From: Trichoplax sp. H2
Taxonomy: Eukaryota; Placozoa; Uniplacotomia; Trichoplacea
Direction of reading: 5' to 3'
NCBI GenBank assembly: GCA_003344405.1
Contig: NOWV01000025.1
Coordinates: 124,001 to 188,000 of the forward strand
DNA: 64,000 nucleotides
A program made the position numbers and the translations under genes. The stretch's first letter is position 1. Each line of letters opens with the position of its first letter. Shown here piece after piece: positions 26,301-35,740 of the stretch. A model generated the notes under the pieces. That model was not told the origin of the DNA. It searched no databases and saw only the letters and a list, made by a program, of their open reading frames with translations.

Positions 26301-27315
26301 TGAAACGAGGCAATGATGAAGCTGCGTTTTCTAAAGAACAATTGCGATCGCGATTATCACAATATTCAGATTTCACAGTTAGTTCTAAATTACATGAATA
26401 CCTTGGCTCTATACATGATCGACTAAGTTTAGCCCGTGAACATGGTAAGTATTCTAATGTTGACTAAATAGCTATTGATGTAATGTTACAAATTGTTTGT
26501 TAAAAGTATTGCATTGTTTTGGCTAGGTATCGAGGACTATGTCGATAAAAAACTGATGGAAATCAAAGCTATTGATAATTCTGATACTACATATCATTCT
26601 CATGCTGTGACTGCAACACCGGCTACTGGTAAAAACATGATTAGACAATTGACTCGAACACAATCCAAATTGTCTTCAAATGGACATATCGGACGAAATG
26701 CTGCTTATGAAATCTCTGGAGCTAAGACCCCACAAGTGGCACCTGCAGCTACTGATGCAGAATCATATCAGCGATTTATGCAGGTAACTAACCTATTCTT
26801 AAATTACTAAGTATTAATATTGTAGTCGCGGTATACCATGTTTAGAATTATCATTTTAAACGGTATTTTCTCATCAGATCAATATACCATTTTCTTAAGT
26901 AAAGGCACCAGTACTGATTTGATCTGTTTATGAGACTTTTAATTAAAGTTACTCAAGCGTGTGCTACTATATCTATTATCCAAATTAGATACAAATCAGC
27001 GATTTGGAAGAACGTATTGACAACGTATCGCAAGAGTTTAGTGATATAGCACGAGAAGTTATTGATACTTCTTCATTAATGACGTCATTGGAGGAAGAAC
27101 GAAATGCTCAAATTGATTACTTGAAGACCATACCAGAGTCAAGCTCAGCTTATAAGAAAAAATCGAGAGAATTGAAGGATACCACTGCTAAATTGGTCGA
27201 TGCAAAATTGCGTTTACAAGCTGCATCGATTAAAAAGGAGCAACATCAAACTAAACTTGAAGAACTACAACAGCAATTAATGGAGAAAAATCAACAACTA
27301 TCTAAGAAATCGTAA
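2346..27315 (+). CDS. Giant GCC2/GCC3-repeat single-pass membrane protein with long cytoplasmic coiled coil (about 7,858 aa, 7 coding exons)
   Basis: Exons, joined by GT-AG sites with matching phase: 2346-2409, 2575-2683, 3234-3321, 3482-7874, 8106-26444, 26527-26783, 26989-27315. They total 23,577 bases and end in TAA. Exon 1 encodes a signal peptide (hydrophobic run after MEPANRS; cleavage likely near VDAQ). The ectodomain is built of repeats of the form CPAGxYC...P.PCP.GTYS, the GCC2/GCC3 (ephrin-receptor-like) family, with many N-x-S/T sites. A 24-residue membrane span lies near residues 6191-6214 (22022-22093). The cytoplasmic part carries a charged coiled coil (about 6450-7357) and a globular end. 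A surface or ciliary receptor/scaffold role is inference; I recognise no named orthologue. The start is the first ATG opening a signal peptide. The two giant exons are continuous open frames; the three small 5' exons rest on splice sites and the cysteine pattern. Confidence 0.88.
2575..21080 (+). other. Ectodomain: giant array of GCC2/GCC3 cysteine-rich repeats
   Basis: Cysteine-rich repeats of about 45-55 residues run from the second exon to about 21.08 kb, well over a hundred by eye estimate. The recurring words are CPAGYYC, CPxGTYS and CxAGYYC. After 8.1 kb a higher-order unit near 95 residues is apparent: GTYSN..G, then C..C..GYYC...GL..P.G.C.AGYYC, then a P.PTDG.TG..CPAGHYCP.GT..P linker, then the next GTYSN. 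This family occurs in extracellular proteins such as Eph receptors and SCUBE proteins, where it forms disulfide-bonded rods. A length near 6,000 residues is extreme. Only introns 2575-8105 interrupt it. Confidence 0.9.
3680..4556 (+). repeat. Three nearly identical 291-bp (97-residue) coding tandem repeats
   Basis: The words CTATGCGACC and CCTGCCCAAG recur at exactly 291-bp spacing (3872, 4163, 4454; and 3679, 3970, 4261). Long stretches between copies are identical at DNA level, including third codon positions. Each unit encodes two GCC2/GCC3 modules, so the frame is preserved. The identity decays after about 4556, where the motif becomes a diverged version. The pattern points to recent tandem duplication inside the gene, or gene conversion between copies. 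Confidence 0.9.
21180..22015 (+). other. Membrane-proximal segment with beta-rich domain and basic cleavage-like site
   Basis: After the last cysteine repeats the composition changes. A serine/threonine/asparagine-rich stretch leads to a KRRR site at 21587-21598 (about residues 6046-6049) followed by LLA, which fits a proprotein-convertase site. A segment of about 110 residues follows with alternating hydrophobics: MCIKTNEVILFKI, then HYPQYQKEH and NTNTKFDYGPF, then FAYMFTQKGVYVFVD. Its pattern recalls cupredoxin-like beta sandwiches, especially the final F.xxGxYVF strand, but I see no copper ligand set. The fold assignment is inference. Confidence 0.5.
22796..25530 (+). other. Cytoplasmic charged coiled coil with a repeated module
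   Basis: About 910 residues rich in E, K, R, Q, L and A, without prolines over long runs, predicted by eye to be coiled coil. Inside it a module of about 50-60 residues repeats: an acidic cap (PDMSDEEVQQLL, ITPEETEALL, MSTDETAALM, SSKEELQRL), an H.xE..LE..L segment, then a basic block such as LRERLAKRRKDK, MKRRLEDRRKRR, IKERLVNRRMKR, LKEKLRKRKKNK or LQEKLRKRKEAA. Clear copies start near 22934, 23335, 23708, 24219 and 25228; weaker ones lie near 24500, 24702 and 24904. The alternation of charge suggests lateral or head-to-tail packing; this is inference. Confidence 0.7.
25807..26444 (+). other. C-terminal globular domain of the giant receptor (family not recognised)
   Basis: After the coiled coil and a Q/S-rich linker comes a folded-looking segment of about 200 residues with ordered hydrophobic strands and helices (SRLFIVYKFGQFISDLL; NRFLYIRVERL; GEFVLVLTHILSHIKCGD; FYAGLSVLCDDLFFSRYK). 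It contains HILSH at 26060-26074 (residues 7537-7541), which fits H-x3-H but has isoleucine where the zincin catalytic glutamate would be, so it is not an intact HExxH protease motif. Two short exons beyond 26444 add a linker and a further coiled coil ending KKS. Function unknown. Confidence 0.5.
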
Positions 27316-28730
27316 ATATTAGTTGACTTTGTAGTTATTTCTTATTATAATATTTTAATTATTTGATTAAAGATGAATTAGCTTAGGACTATTGAACGAT
27401 AGCTACTCATATGTAGCGATTTATTTCAACTAAATAGATCTAAAATTAGAAAGTCAACAGATAAATAGTTAAGCAAATACGTTTATTAAAAATTTTCTAT
27501 TACAAAGTACATTTATGATAGCACACCATGGACAACATGTACTATTTAGTGCATGGATTAAGATAGCCAACCATTAGGCATCTTGAGCGTATTTGCAATT
27601 TTTTAATGCTAGTTTTATTGAGTAGCTTTATTTATAACCATTTTTTCAACATTAATGCTGTTTGATACTACCAGTCTTGTATTCAACATTATTTTTGCAA
27701 TATTAACTGGTGGTAATATTGCATTTACCAATAATCATTTGCAATTTTTTTAACCAACTGTTTTAGATATCGTTTTTTTAAGTGTACTAAAGTAGAATTA
27801 AGGTACCTTGTTTAGATCAAATGTTTGTCGTATATTAAAAGATTAGATACAATTTTTATAATTATTATGGTATTGCATTTAAACTAGAAAAACATAATCT
27901 AGACGAAAAATGTCACTTACATTTGATGTATTATAGCATTAGTTGGCGTTTATCCAACTTTATTTTGTAATCCGACTTGGATAAGGTATATTACCATAAT
28001 AGAAATGATTTTATTTTCCTTTTAGGATAATTTTTGTATTTTGTACGCAACATTCGTTTTTAATCATATCAATTAGCGTAGTATAAGATAAAAATGACAC
28101 AAGTCTTGCTGAACTGGTGATGAAAATATCAATGATTCCGTTCGCAAATGCAATTGGAGAGTTTCTTTGCCCGGTCTATTTGTTATTACATTCTAGATCA
28201 TTTTTCATGGGCATTCAATCAATATCGAGTAAACAACACTTATGAAATGAATTGGTCTTGCAATTGCAGCTAATATCATTGATTTTAAAGATTTCAATCA
28301 TTTTTCATATACATTAGATACAAATTATTTTTAACGGCATTCATTAATATCCAATAAAAAATTCTTACTTAATACTTAATGTATCGAATTGGTTGACACT
28401 TCTTCTTGAATCATCAATTACAGTTTACTATTTCTTCCAAATTGGTAATAGAATTATAGCATGATGAATTAACTATTTATTGATATCCAAATAGTTCTCA
28501 ATAATCTTGAGATAGTATTAGGGCGAAAATATTGTAATCGATTTATGTTGATCATCAACTTAAATATTGGATATGTAAGAAGTACCATCTAAGATGTTTG
28601 CAATAACTGAACACTGAGTTAGCTAGGTGACGAGTTTCCAACACAAATACATTATAATTCTTTGATTTTACTGCAAAATAAATGCGGTTTTAAATTTAGA
28701 TTTCTATTATATTGGCACTACCATTACAGA
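27316..28730. other. AT-rich noncoding stretch after the giant gene
   Basis: No open frame with coding character is seen on either strand. An ATTAAA-like word about 50 bases after the stop could serve as a polyadenylation signal, but this is weak. The first part may be 3' UTR; the rest is plain AT-rich intergenic DNA. Confidence 0.5.
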
Positions 28731-30000
28731 ATTTAATAAATAAATTCCATTCTACTTTCCCGAACGAAACTCCAGTAGAGCTCTAGGGTATATAGCGAGT
28801 AAAGTTTGAGTTTAATTTCTTATATCCCATTACTATTTAAGTATTGCAATATCAGAGTTCATTAGATTGATTATATACTACTTTCCTGACTAAACTTCGA
28901 TCTCTACATTCAACTCATAGTGTATTGCTGTGCTAAGCTTCAAGAGAGCTCTATGTGATATAGGATAAATAAAGTTGGCGTCTAGATTCTCATCTTCTGT
29001 CACTTCATAGGTACTGCTATGTCAAAATTAGCTTAATTCCACACTGCTTTTCTGAACTAATCTCCAACTCCTATATCATATGTAGTGAGCACAGTTCGAG
29101 AATAGTTCTCTTATATTCTATTAAACTAATTATTATATCGCTATTTCCATATCAAAATTTGTGGTATTAATTCTGCACTACTTTCTAGAGTTAAACTCCA
29201 ATCTCTATATGATATGTTATACAGTGAGCAAATTTTAAATTAACCTTCCCTATTCCATTAATATACCGACATTGCCATATCAAACTCCAATTTCTATGTA
29301 GCATTTAGTAGAATACGTATTGTTTGAGCTAGTGCATATTTCATTATTATATATAGAGGCACTACCATATCAGACTGTATCAGATTAATTTTACTTTACT
29401 TTCCGTATCTAAACTCTGATAGGGTTCTATATGATATGCTCGTCTAGTTAGTGAAACTGAAATTAGTTTCTTGTATTCTATTATTAGACAGGTCTTTACT
29501 ATATGGCTTTACTGGATTAATTCTATGCTATTTCCCTTAAATTAAACTTCAATTTCTATAAGATACATAGTGGGCACAATTCATGATAGTTCTTTCATAT
29601 TCTATTGAATACATTAGTATTATCATATCAGAGTTTTACTAGATTAATTTTACGCTATTTCTCTGAACTAAACTTTAATCTCTAATCTGCATAGTTTCGG
29701 GTTAGTCTTGCACATTTTATTAAGGTAGCATATAAGCATTGCTATATCAGAATTGATCAAGTTAATTCGACTTACTTTCCTAACCTAGACTCTAATCTCT
29801 ATACAGTATACAGTATATCGTTATAATTTAAAGCTAGCTTTTCATTTCTCCGTTAATATACATGAAGGTATTACCATTTCCGAATGAATTCGATTAATAC
29901 GTCGCTATTTTCCAGAACTAAAACCTCAACTTTTACACAATATCCAGCATTATAGGCATCATTTAAAATTTATCTCCCATATTCTATTATTTTATTGCCT
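28730..30000. repeat. Degenerate tandem array, period about 130 bp
   Basis: A diverged unit recurs along about 1.27 kb. Its landmarks are CTACTTTCCTGAACTAAACT (or close variants), then CAATCTCTATA, a TATATTCTATTA segment and CATATCAGA.T. The CTACTTTCC-like landmark appears near 28752, 28877, 29040, 29172, 29385, 29522, 29650, 29767 and 29900. Most spacings fall between 117 and 163 bp; the interval from 29172 to 29385 probably holds a broken unit near 29280. Copies are too diverged for recent amplification. No frame is conserved. Confidence 0.75.
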
Positions 30001-30624
30001 ATTAGAGTAAAAATTTTATAATTTATTAAGTTAAATCTAGCTGTATGTTTTACTTCAGCTTAAAACTTTCAGTACAAGAAAGATCGATTTTAGCATACTC
30101 TTGCAAAATAGGTTAGATAAGGCTATAAGTTGCAGTGCTATAAAGGTTGAAGATGATTTTATACCTATTTTATACCTGCTTCGATACAGCTTATAAACTT
30201 ACCTAACCCACTTCAAAATATTTGTATATCGTACTTAAAGCTAAAAGTTTAAGTTGGCAAAACCTAGAAACAATACGTCAGTATTTCGTCATTTAATATT
30301 TATTTCTTTTCCCACGAGCTCAACTGAATTATTGATATGATCGTAATTTACAAAAGGTTAGCGCCAATCAGCCAATATATTATTTTACTAAATTTTGGAT
30401 AGACTGCATAATATGCAGCATCTATCAAGAGATTCACCATGAAATCGAGGGTTCCCATGAGATAATGACACATAATTTTCGTTGTCATGATACCAATTCC
30501 CAGATCAATGTGTCTAGACTAGTTATTATTTTTATTTTTCATCATGTTGACTAGGAGGCTACCTACCTATCTACCGATAGAATACTCGATTAAGATCCAT
30601 TATTACAACATTTTAATCGGTGAT
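30001..30624. other. AT-rich noncoding spacer
   Basis: Nothing recognisable between the degenerate 130-bp array and the 42-bp minisatellite. A short open frame starting near 30544 runs into the minisatellite and is a by-product of its periodicity. Confidence 0.5.
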
Positions 30625-31550
30625 TCATGTAGATTTGAGTATGTGAGACGACTATTTAATAAGTCTACTTACCGATTTGGGTGTGTAACAAGACGATTAT
30701 ATAATAAGTCTAGCTACGGATTTGAGTGTGTAAGACGATGGTTTTATAAGTCTACAGTACTTATAGACTTGAGTTCGTAAAGTGACGATTTAATAAGTCT
30801 ACCTGCCGATTCGAGTGTGCAAGACGATGATTTAATATGTCCACTTACAGATTTGAGTGTGTAAGGAGATAGATAGTTTAATAACTCTATTTGCAAATCG
30901 GAATGTAAAAGACGACGGTTTAATAAGTAGTCTAGCCTGATCCTAATCCTAAGTAACTGCTTACTACTTGCAGATTTGAGTGGGATAAGACTGTGGTTTA
31001 GCATTTCTACTTGCAGATTTGAGTGTGTAAGACGATGGTAAATAAATCTACTTATAGATTTTAGTGTATAATTAAACGATGGTTTAATAAATTTGCTTAA
31101 ATATTAGACTCAGATTTGAGTATAAAACGATGATTTAATAAATTTATTTACAGATTTAAGCGTACAAGACGATGGTTCAATAATCTACTTATAAATTAGA
31201 CTCAGATTTGACTACATAAGACGATGGTTTAATAAATTCGCTTACAGATTAGACTCAGGTTTGAGTGTGTAAGACAATGAATGGTTTAATAAATCTACTT
31301 ACAGATTCAACTTCGATTTGAGTGTATATGACGACGATTTAATAAGTCTACTTTACTATCTAGTCTGCCTAAACCCAAGAACTACTAGATACATCAGAAA
31401 GGTATATCTATAGAGGTAGCCCATGCCTAACCCTAATCTTAAATCTAGTTACAGATTTGTGTAGATAACAGGATAGCTTAATTAGGCTACCTACAAATTT
31501 GAGTGTGTAAGACGATGGCTTAATTAATCTACTTCTTGATTTGAGTGTAA
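30625..31550. repeat. Minisatellite, period about 42-46 bp
   Basis: The unit GATTTGAGTGTGTAAGACG, followed by ATGGTTTAATAAGTCTACTTACA, recurs about twenty times. GATTTG-type starts lie at 30632, 30674, 30719, 30765, 30808, 30850, 30893 and onward to about 31537. Units vary by substitutions and small indels. Two interruptions near 30935-30970 and 31360-31440 contain short CCTAA/CCTAATC runs. Short open frames within it on both strands come from the repeat and are not genes. Confidence 0.9.
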
Positions 31551-33740
31551 AGTAATTAGTTAGATCGGATTATTTAAAAAACTCTTATGGATTAATTGTC
31601 AATGAAAAATGGATGGAATGGACCAATTTTATATCGATCTTGTCGAGCTTTTATTATAATATTTATAGCTAAAGATTGGTCGACATCTTTCTTTGATTTC
31701 TTAATAAATACATGCATTAAAAAAAAATTCCCGCTTACATCATAGCAGGAAATCATTTAACGAAGAATTTTACGGCCGTATACATGATGGGAAATAGTTT
31801 AAAATGTTTCAAGAAATAGGTTACATTACAGTATCCATATTAGTGTTCTATTCGAATTGGGCTCCAGGTTAGAATTTTAGGACAATTTAAAAGTTTGGGC
31901 GGGCTTTCGGTTGCAAAGTGTCCTCGAGCTAGTCACTACTGCAGACTAAATGAAGGGATTAATTCCCCCCAAAAGGAGAATCAAAATCGTTGAATTGGAG
32001 ATCCTATGTGTAGTATGTTCGTGATTAGATACCCGTTGTCTATAACATCGCATTTTTGAGACGAGAATTTGGTCTCATTCTATCCTTAAAGAATTAATCT
32101 GTTTCATGTAACTTCTATCTGATTCTCCTAAACTACTGCACTCCATCGCCTGTGGTGATCTACAAATTCAAAAAGCTAACACTTTGCTACAACACAAGGT
32201 CAAATGAAAAAATTGGATAATGTTATTTATTCATTTATTTTTATTTTTTTGTTGTTTCTTATACATAGAAAAAATGACAGCAAAGGATTCCTTTGTTATC
32301 CTTTCCTGTTTATGGCCGTAATATGAAACACCTGTACCATAGACATTATTGCCATAGGTGCTATTATTTTGCTAGCTGCTATTGATCAATTTTTTATTTC
32401 CATTTTGACTATTTTGAAAACAGTTTGAGTGAAGAGAATCCAATCAAGTTGGCTCCATTAACGCTGACGTAATCTTCCATTTTTAATACATTTTTCATCA
32501 CAGATGCTAAAGGGGAGGAATAATGTTTTTCCTCACCATCCTGTCATGGATCCATTCGATATTAAAAGGCTAAAGTCGATATTATTCTATTGGAATCACT
32601 TTTAGTAGCTTTTGTAGACTTTCTCATTTCAAACAATTTTTTTTAAATTAGAAAATGATAAAATGTTTTTTTTGCTCGATATTTCAATTGACTCTAAAAT
32701 CTAATAGATGAGTATCGAGCAATTCTGGTATTTTTTATTTGTTTGTTTTACCGCCATTTAGAGTGTACAACAAAATACGCGCCCAGACACATCAAGAAAG
32801 ATTTCAAAATAGAATCATTGTATTTAAACATGATAATGTATTGACAAACAGATGCTATGGACGATTCAATAACTTTTAGCGTATTACTCGAACTTTTATT
32901 TACTAAAACTGTTGGCATACATTAATCATGGGCAAAATCAACTTATTGTGTCATGAATACTCATGGTTGATTTGAAACAGGTGCTTTACCGCCGACAGCT
33001 TGTCCGTAGTTGAATAGGATCGATTTTCCTTTAGACGCTATTATAAGGTAAAAAGTAAAGAATAAAATTAAGCCACGCTTGAATATCTTGCAAAGGGTTA
33101 ACAAAGATGACACTGTATTAACACTGTTAGAGTAGTTAAGATACAGTATATTATTTCACCCTTGTTGATATCAAAGCCTACAGGCCAATTTTGTAATATT
33201 GGAAAAAAATTTCTTTCCATCTTTTGCTAGTAAAGTGATTAAAAATGAGTTAATGGTTATATGCGTATTCGAAATGAAAAGCCAATGATAACTAGATAGA
33301 GTTATTTTATATTTTCAGCATATTAGTAGAACATAAGTTTCACATCAAAATTTTCTTTCTGTCTTTGGTTAGTAAAGTAGTAAAAACTTTGTTAGTTCCT
33401 CTATTACAATGGAAAGGCCAACGATAAACAGACTAAATTTTTTTTAGTTTAATCCATCAGTAAATGAACAATTTCATCCAAAATGTCTTTCTACGTTCTA
33501 CCTCTTGCTATAGCAAAGAGATCATTTTACCAAGTGCTAAAGGTAAAAGGCTAACGATGAATGGTTGGAAATCCCTCTTACTCTAGCATTAGAAAATAGA
33601 ATTGTTCAAAAAATGACTCAGACTGCCGTATTTTCTTATCCAATATGATTAATAATGAAGTACTATGCGGTAACGGCAACCATTTGTAAATCATGGATGC
33701 AATATTGAAACTGCCGTAAAAAATAATTACCTATGTCTTG
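31551..33740. other. Noncoding AT-rich stretch
   Basis: No gene, RNA gene or clear mobile element is recognised. The sequence is rich in homopolymer T and A runs. Two loosely similar segments near 33220-33300 and 33360-33430 (TTTCTTTC.TCTTTTG.TAGTAAAGT, then AAAGCCAA.GATAA) suggest an old local duplication. Confidence 0.4.
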
Positions 33741-33989
33741 TGGACCAATATAAAGTAATAACCTTCATTTATTTTTATGAATTACAGTATAGTAGTATGA
33801 AAAGTGGACCAATATAAAGTAATAACCATCATTATTTTATGAATTACAGTATAGTAGTATGAAAAGTGGACCAATATAAAGTAATAACTTTCATTTTTTT
33901 ATGAATTACAGTATAGTAGTTTGAAAAGTGGACCAATATAAAGTAATAACCATCATTTTTTTATGAATTACAGTACAGTAGTATGAAAA
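33741..33989. repeat. 62-64-bp tandem repeat, four copies
   Basis: TGGACCAATATAAAGTAATA recurs at 33741, 33805, 33867 and 33929, each followed by AACC.TCATT, a short T/A run, ATGAATTACAGTATAGTAG and TATGAAAA. Differences are mostly in the length of the T run, so this is a young minisatellite. Noncoding. Confidence 0.95.
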
Positions 33990-35519
33990 TAAATCCCATG
34001 TAAAAAGATTGCTATGTGTTGTATGTTATGTTATGATATATACAGCACTATGCCCTCCGGTAGTAAGGGGACGAAAATTGCTTCCTGTCGTTATAGCAGC
34101 AGGGTAGATCAGAAGCGAAAGGTAACTAGGGCACTATAAGATCATTTCAACCGATTCGTTGAAAAAGAATTCATTAGCAAAAATAATTAAACAGCCTAGG
34201 TATACTCTAAACTACAATCAGTGATAAATAAAAAATTCTTCTTTATAACTGTATATCCAAGCCGAAAGTAAATGGAATCAAAATTGTTCCAACTGAAAAT
34301 ATCTCCTTCCGTCAATTAGTTCGAGAATGAATCTGTTCTTGTAAATCTCCTTTAAAGTTAATAGTAATGTGATTTCCAGGATAATCCATTGTTACCATGG
34401 ATTTACTTATTAATTAAGATTAGACATTTCTACTCGGAATGATATCTTTGACCATTAATAAGTCTCTATTATCGTATCATGCTATTTTATCAATATCAGT
34501 CTCTTTAAAACAGGAATAATATTCCTTTCAATCCAATGAAAAAATTTTTCGCGCCACGGCATTTCTCAAATTGCTCGACCATTGTAACTAATAATAACCA
34601 CTAGAAAACTATATATTTTTTGGTTATTTTCCTTAATTCACGGCTTAAAGTGATGACCAATCTATCATAACTTATTCCTTCTTATTTTGTAATACAACTA
34701 GGCCATGCAGCGTTTACAATTATCCTGTCTGCCGTTGAACTAAAAAAGAAATTCAATTTCTCGCTGCCTTGGGCGATTTTGAACATGGATTCACGTCCAT
34801 ACTTTTATTTTTTACCGCGTGATACATCTCGACTAAATCCTTCAAACTAACTCAACCAATTCTCCCTCTTTCATCGCTTTAGCGGTTAAGAGTATAAATT
34901 TCAGTTGTATTGAAAGTGCAAGTCATTAAGCACCGACATGTTGTCATTGTATTTGCATTTCTTTGTTACTAGCACGCTGCCATTAATTTACCGCTTCATT
35001 TCGACATAATAGAATGTTGTCAATGGTGGAATCGCGCCAGACGGTAGCGAGTAATTATTTGGATTTAGCAGGTGACAATCAATAAGTTTATTATTCAACT
35101 GTCAATTCATAACTTAGTCAACAAGTAAGATCTTTATTTTACATAAAGCGTTTAGCGTTTATTGAAGAGCATGTTTTGTATGTCTTGTGTTAATCGGTAA
35201 TAGAAAAAGGGGAAAATAATAACTCTATACTTTTCCACTTTTTTATTCTAGTTCCATGTCGTGACCAGATTGACTGTAATCCGTTCTAGTCAACTATTGT
35301 CATGACGGCAATCTTCTGTTCTAGGCCACTCTTTCGATCCTGCTCTATTTTATTTTCTACCTTGATATATTCTATTTCGCATTCTAATTATTGTAAGCTA
35401 TTACGATCACTCTACTGCTCTTAGTTATAATTAGAATCCTACTCTATTTACTTTCTATCAATGTTCTATATTTGTATTGAAATGACTATCAAATTGGATT
35501 AACATGTTAGCATTAGCAA
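33990..35519. other. Noncoding stretch with a small GC-richer island
   Basis: A segment at about 34045-34140 is GC-richer than its surroundings and begins and ends with loosely complementary CTATGCCCT / AGGGCACTATA words. It could be a structured element, but it matches no RNA family I know. The remainder shows nothing recognisable. Confidence 0.35.
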
Positions 35520-35740
35520 CGTATAGAAATCATAAACGACTCTTTCCGTAATCATCAAGTAAAAGCATCGCACTCTTCTCTTTATTCCTATTTTCCTTAA
35601 GCATAAAAATGATAGGCGATTCTTGCCGTAATCATCAAGTAAAAATATCGCACTCTTCTCTTTATTTCTATTTTCCTTAAGCATAAAAATGATAGGCGAT
35701 TCTTGCCGTAATCATCAAGTAAAAACATCGCACTTTGATT
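35520..35740. repeat. 80-bp tandem repeat, about 2.7 copies
   Basis: GTAATCATCAAGTAAAA recurs at 35548, 35628 and 35708, exactly 80 bp apart, with the intervening GCACTCTTCTCTTTATT and TTCCTTAAGCATAAAAATGA blocks nearly identical. The minus-strand open frames here are periodic echoes of the repeat rather than genes. Confidence 0.93.

Noticed and set aside
30544-31004. Small genes in the 42-bp minisatellite
   Set aside because: The peptides are just the repeat translated in periodic frames on both strands.
34045-34140. Structured RNA gene in a GC-richer island
   Set aside because: Terminal complementarity is imperfect and no tRNA, snRNA or other known RNA signature is visible.
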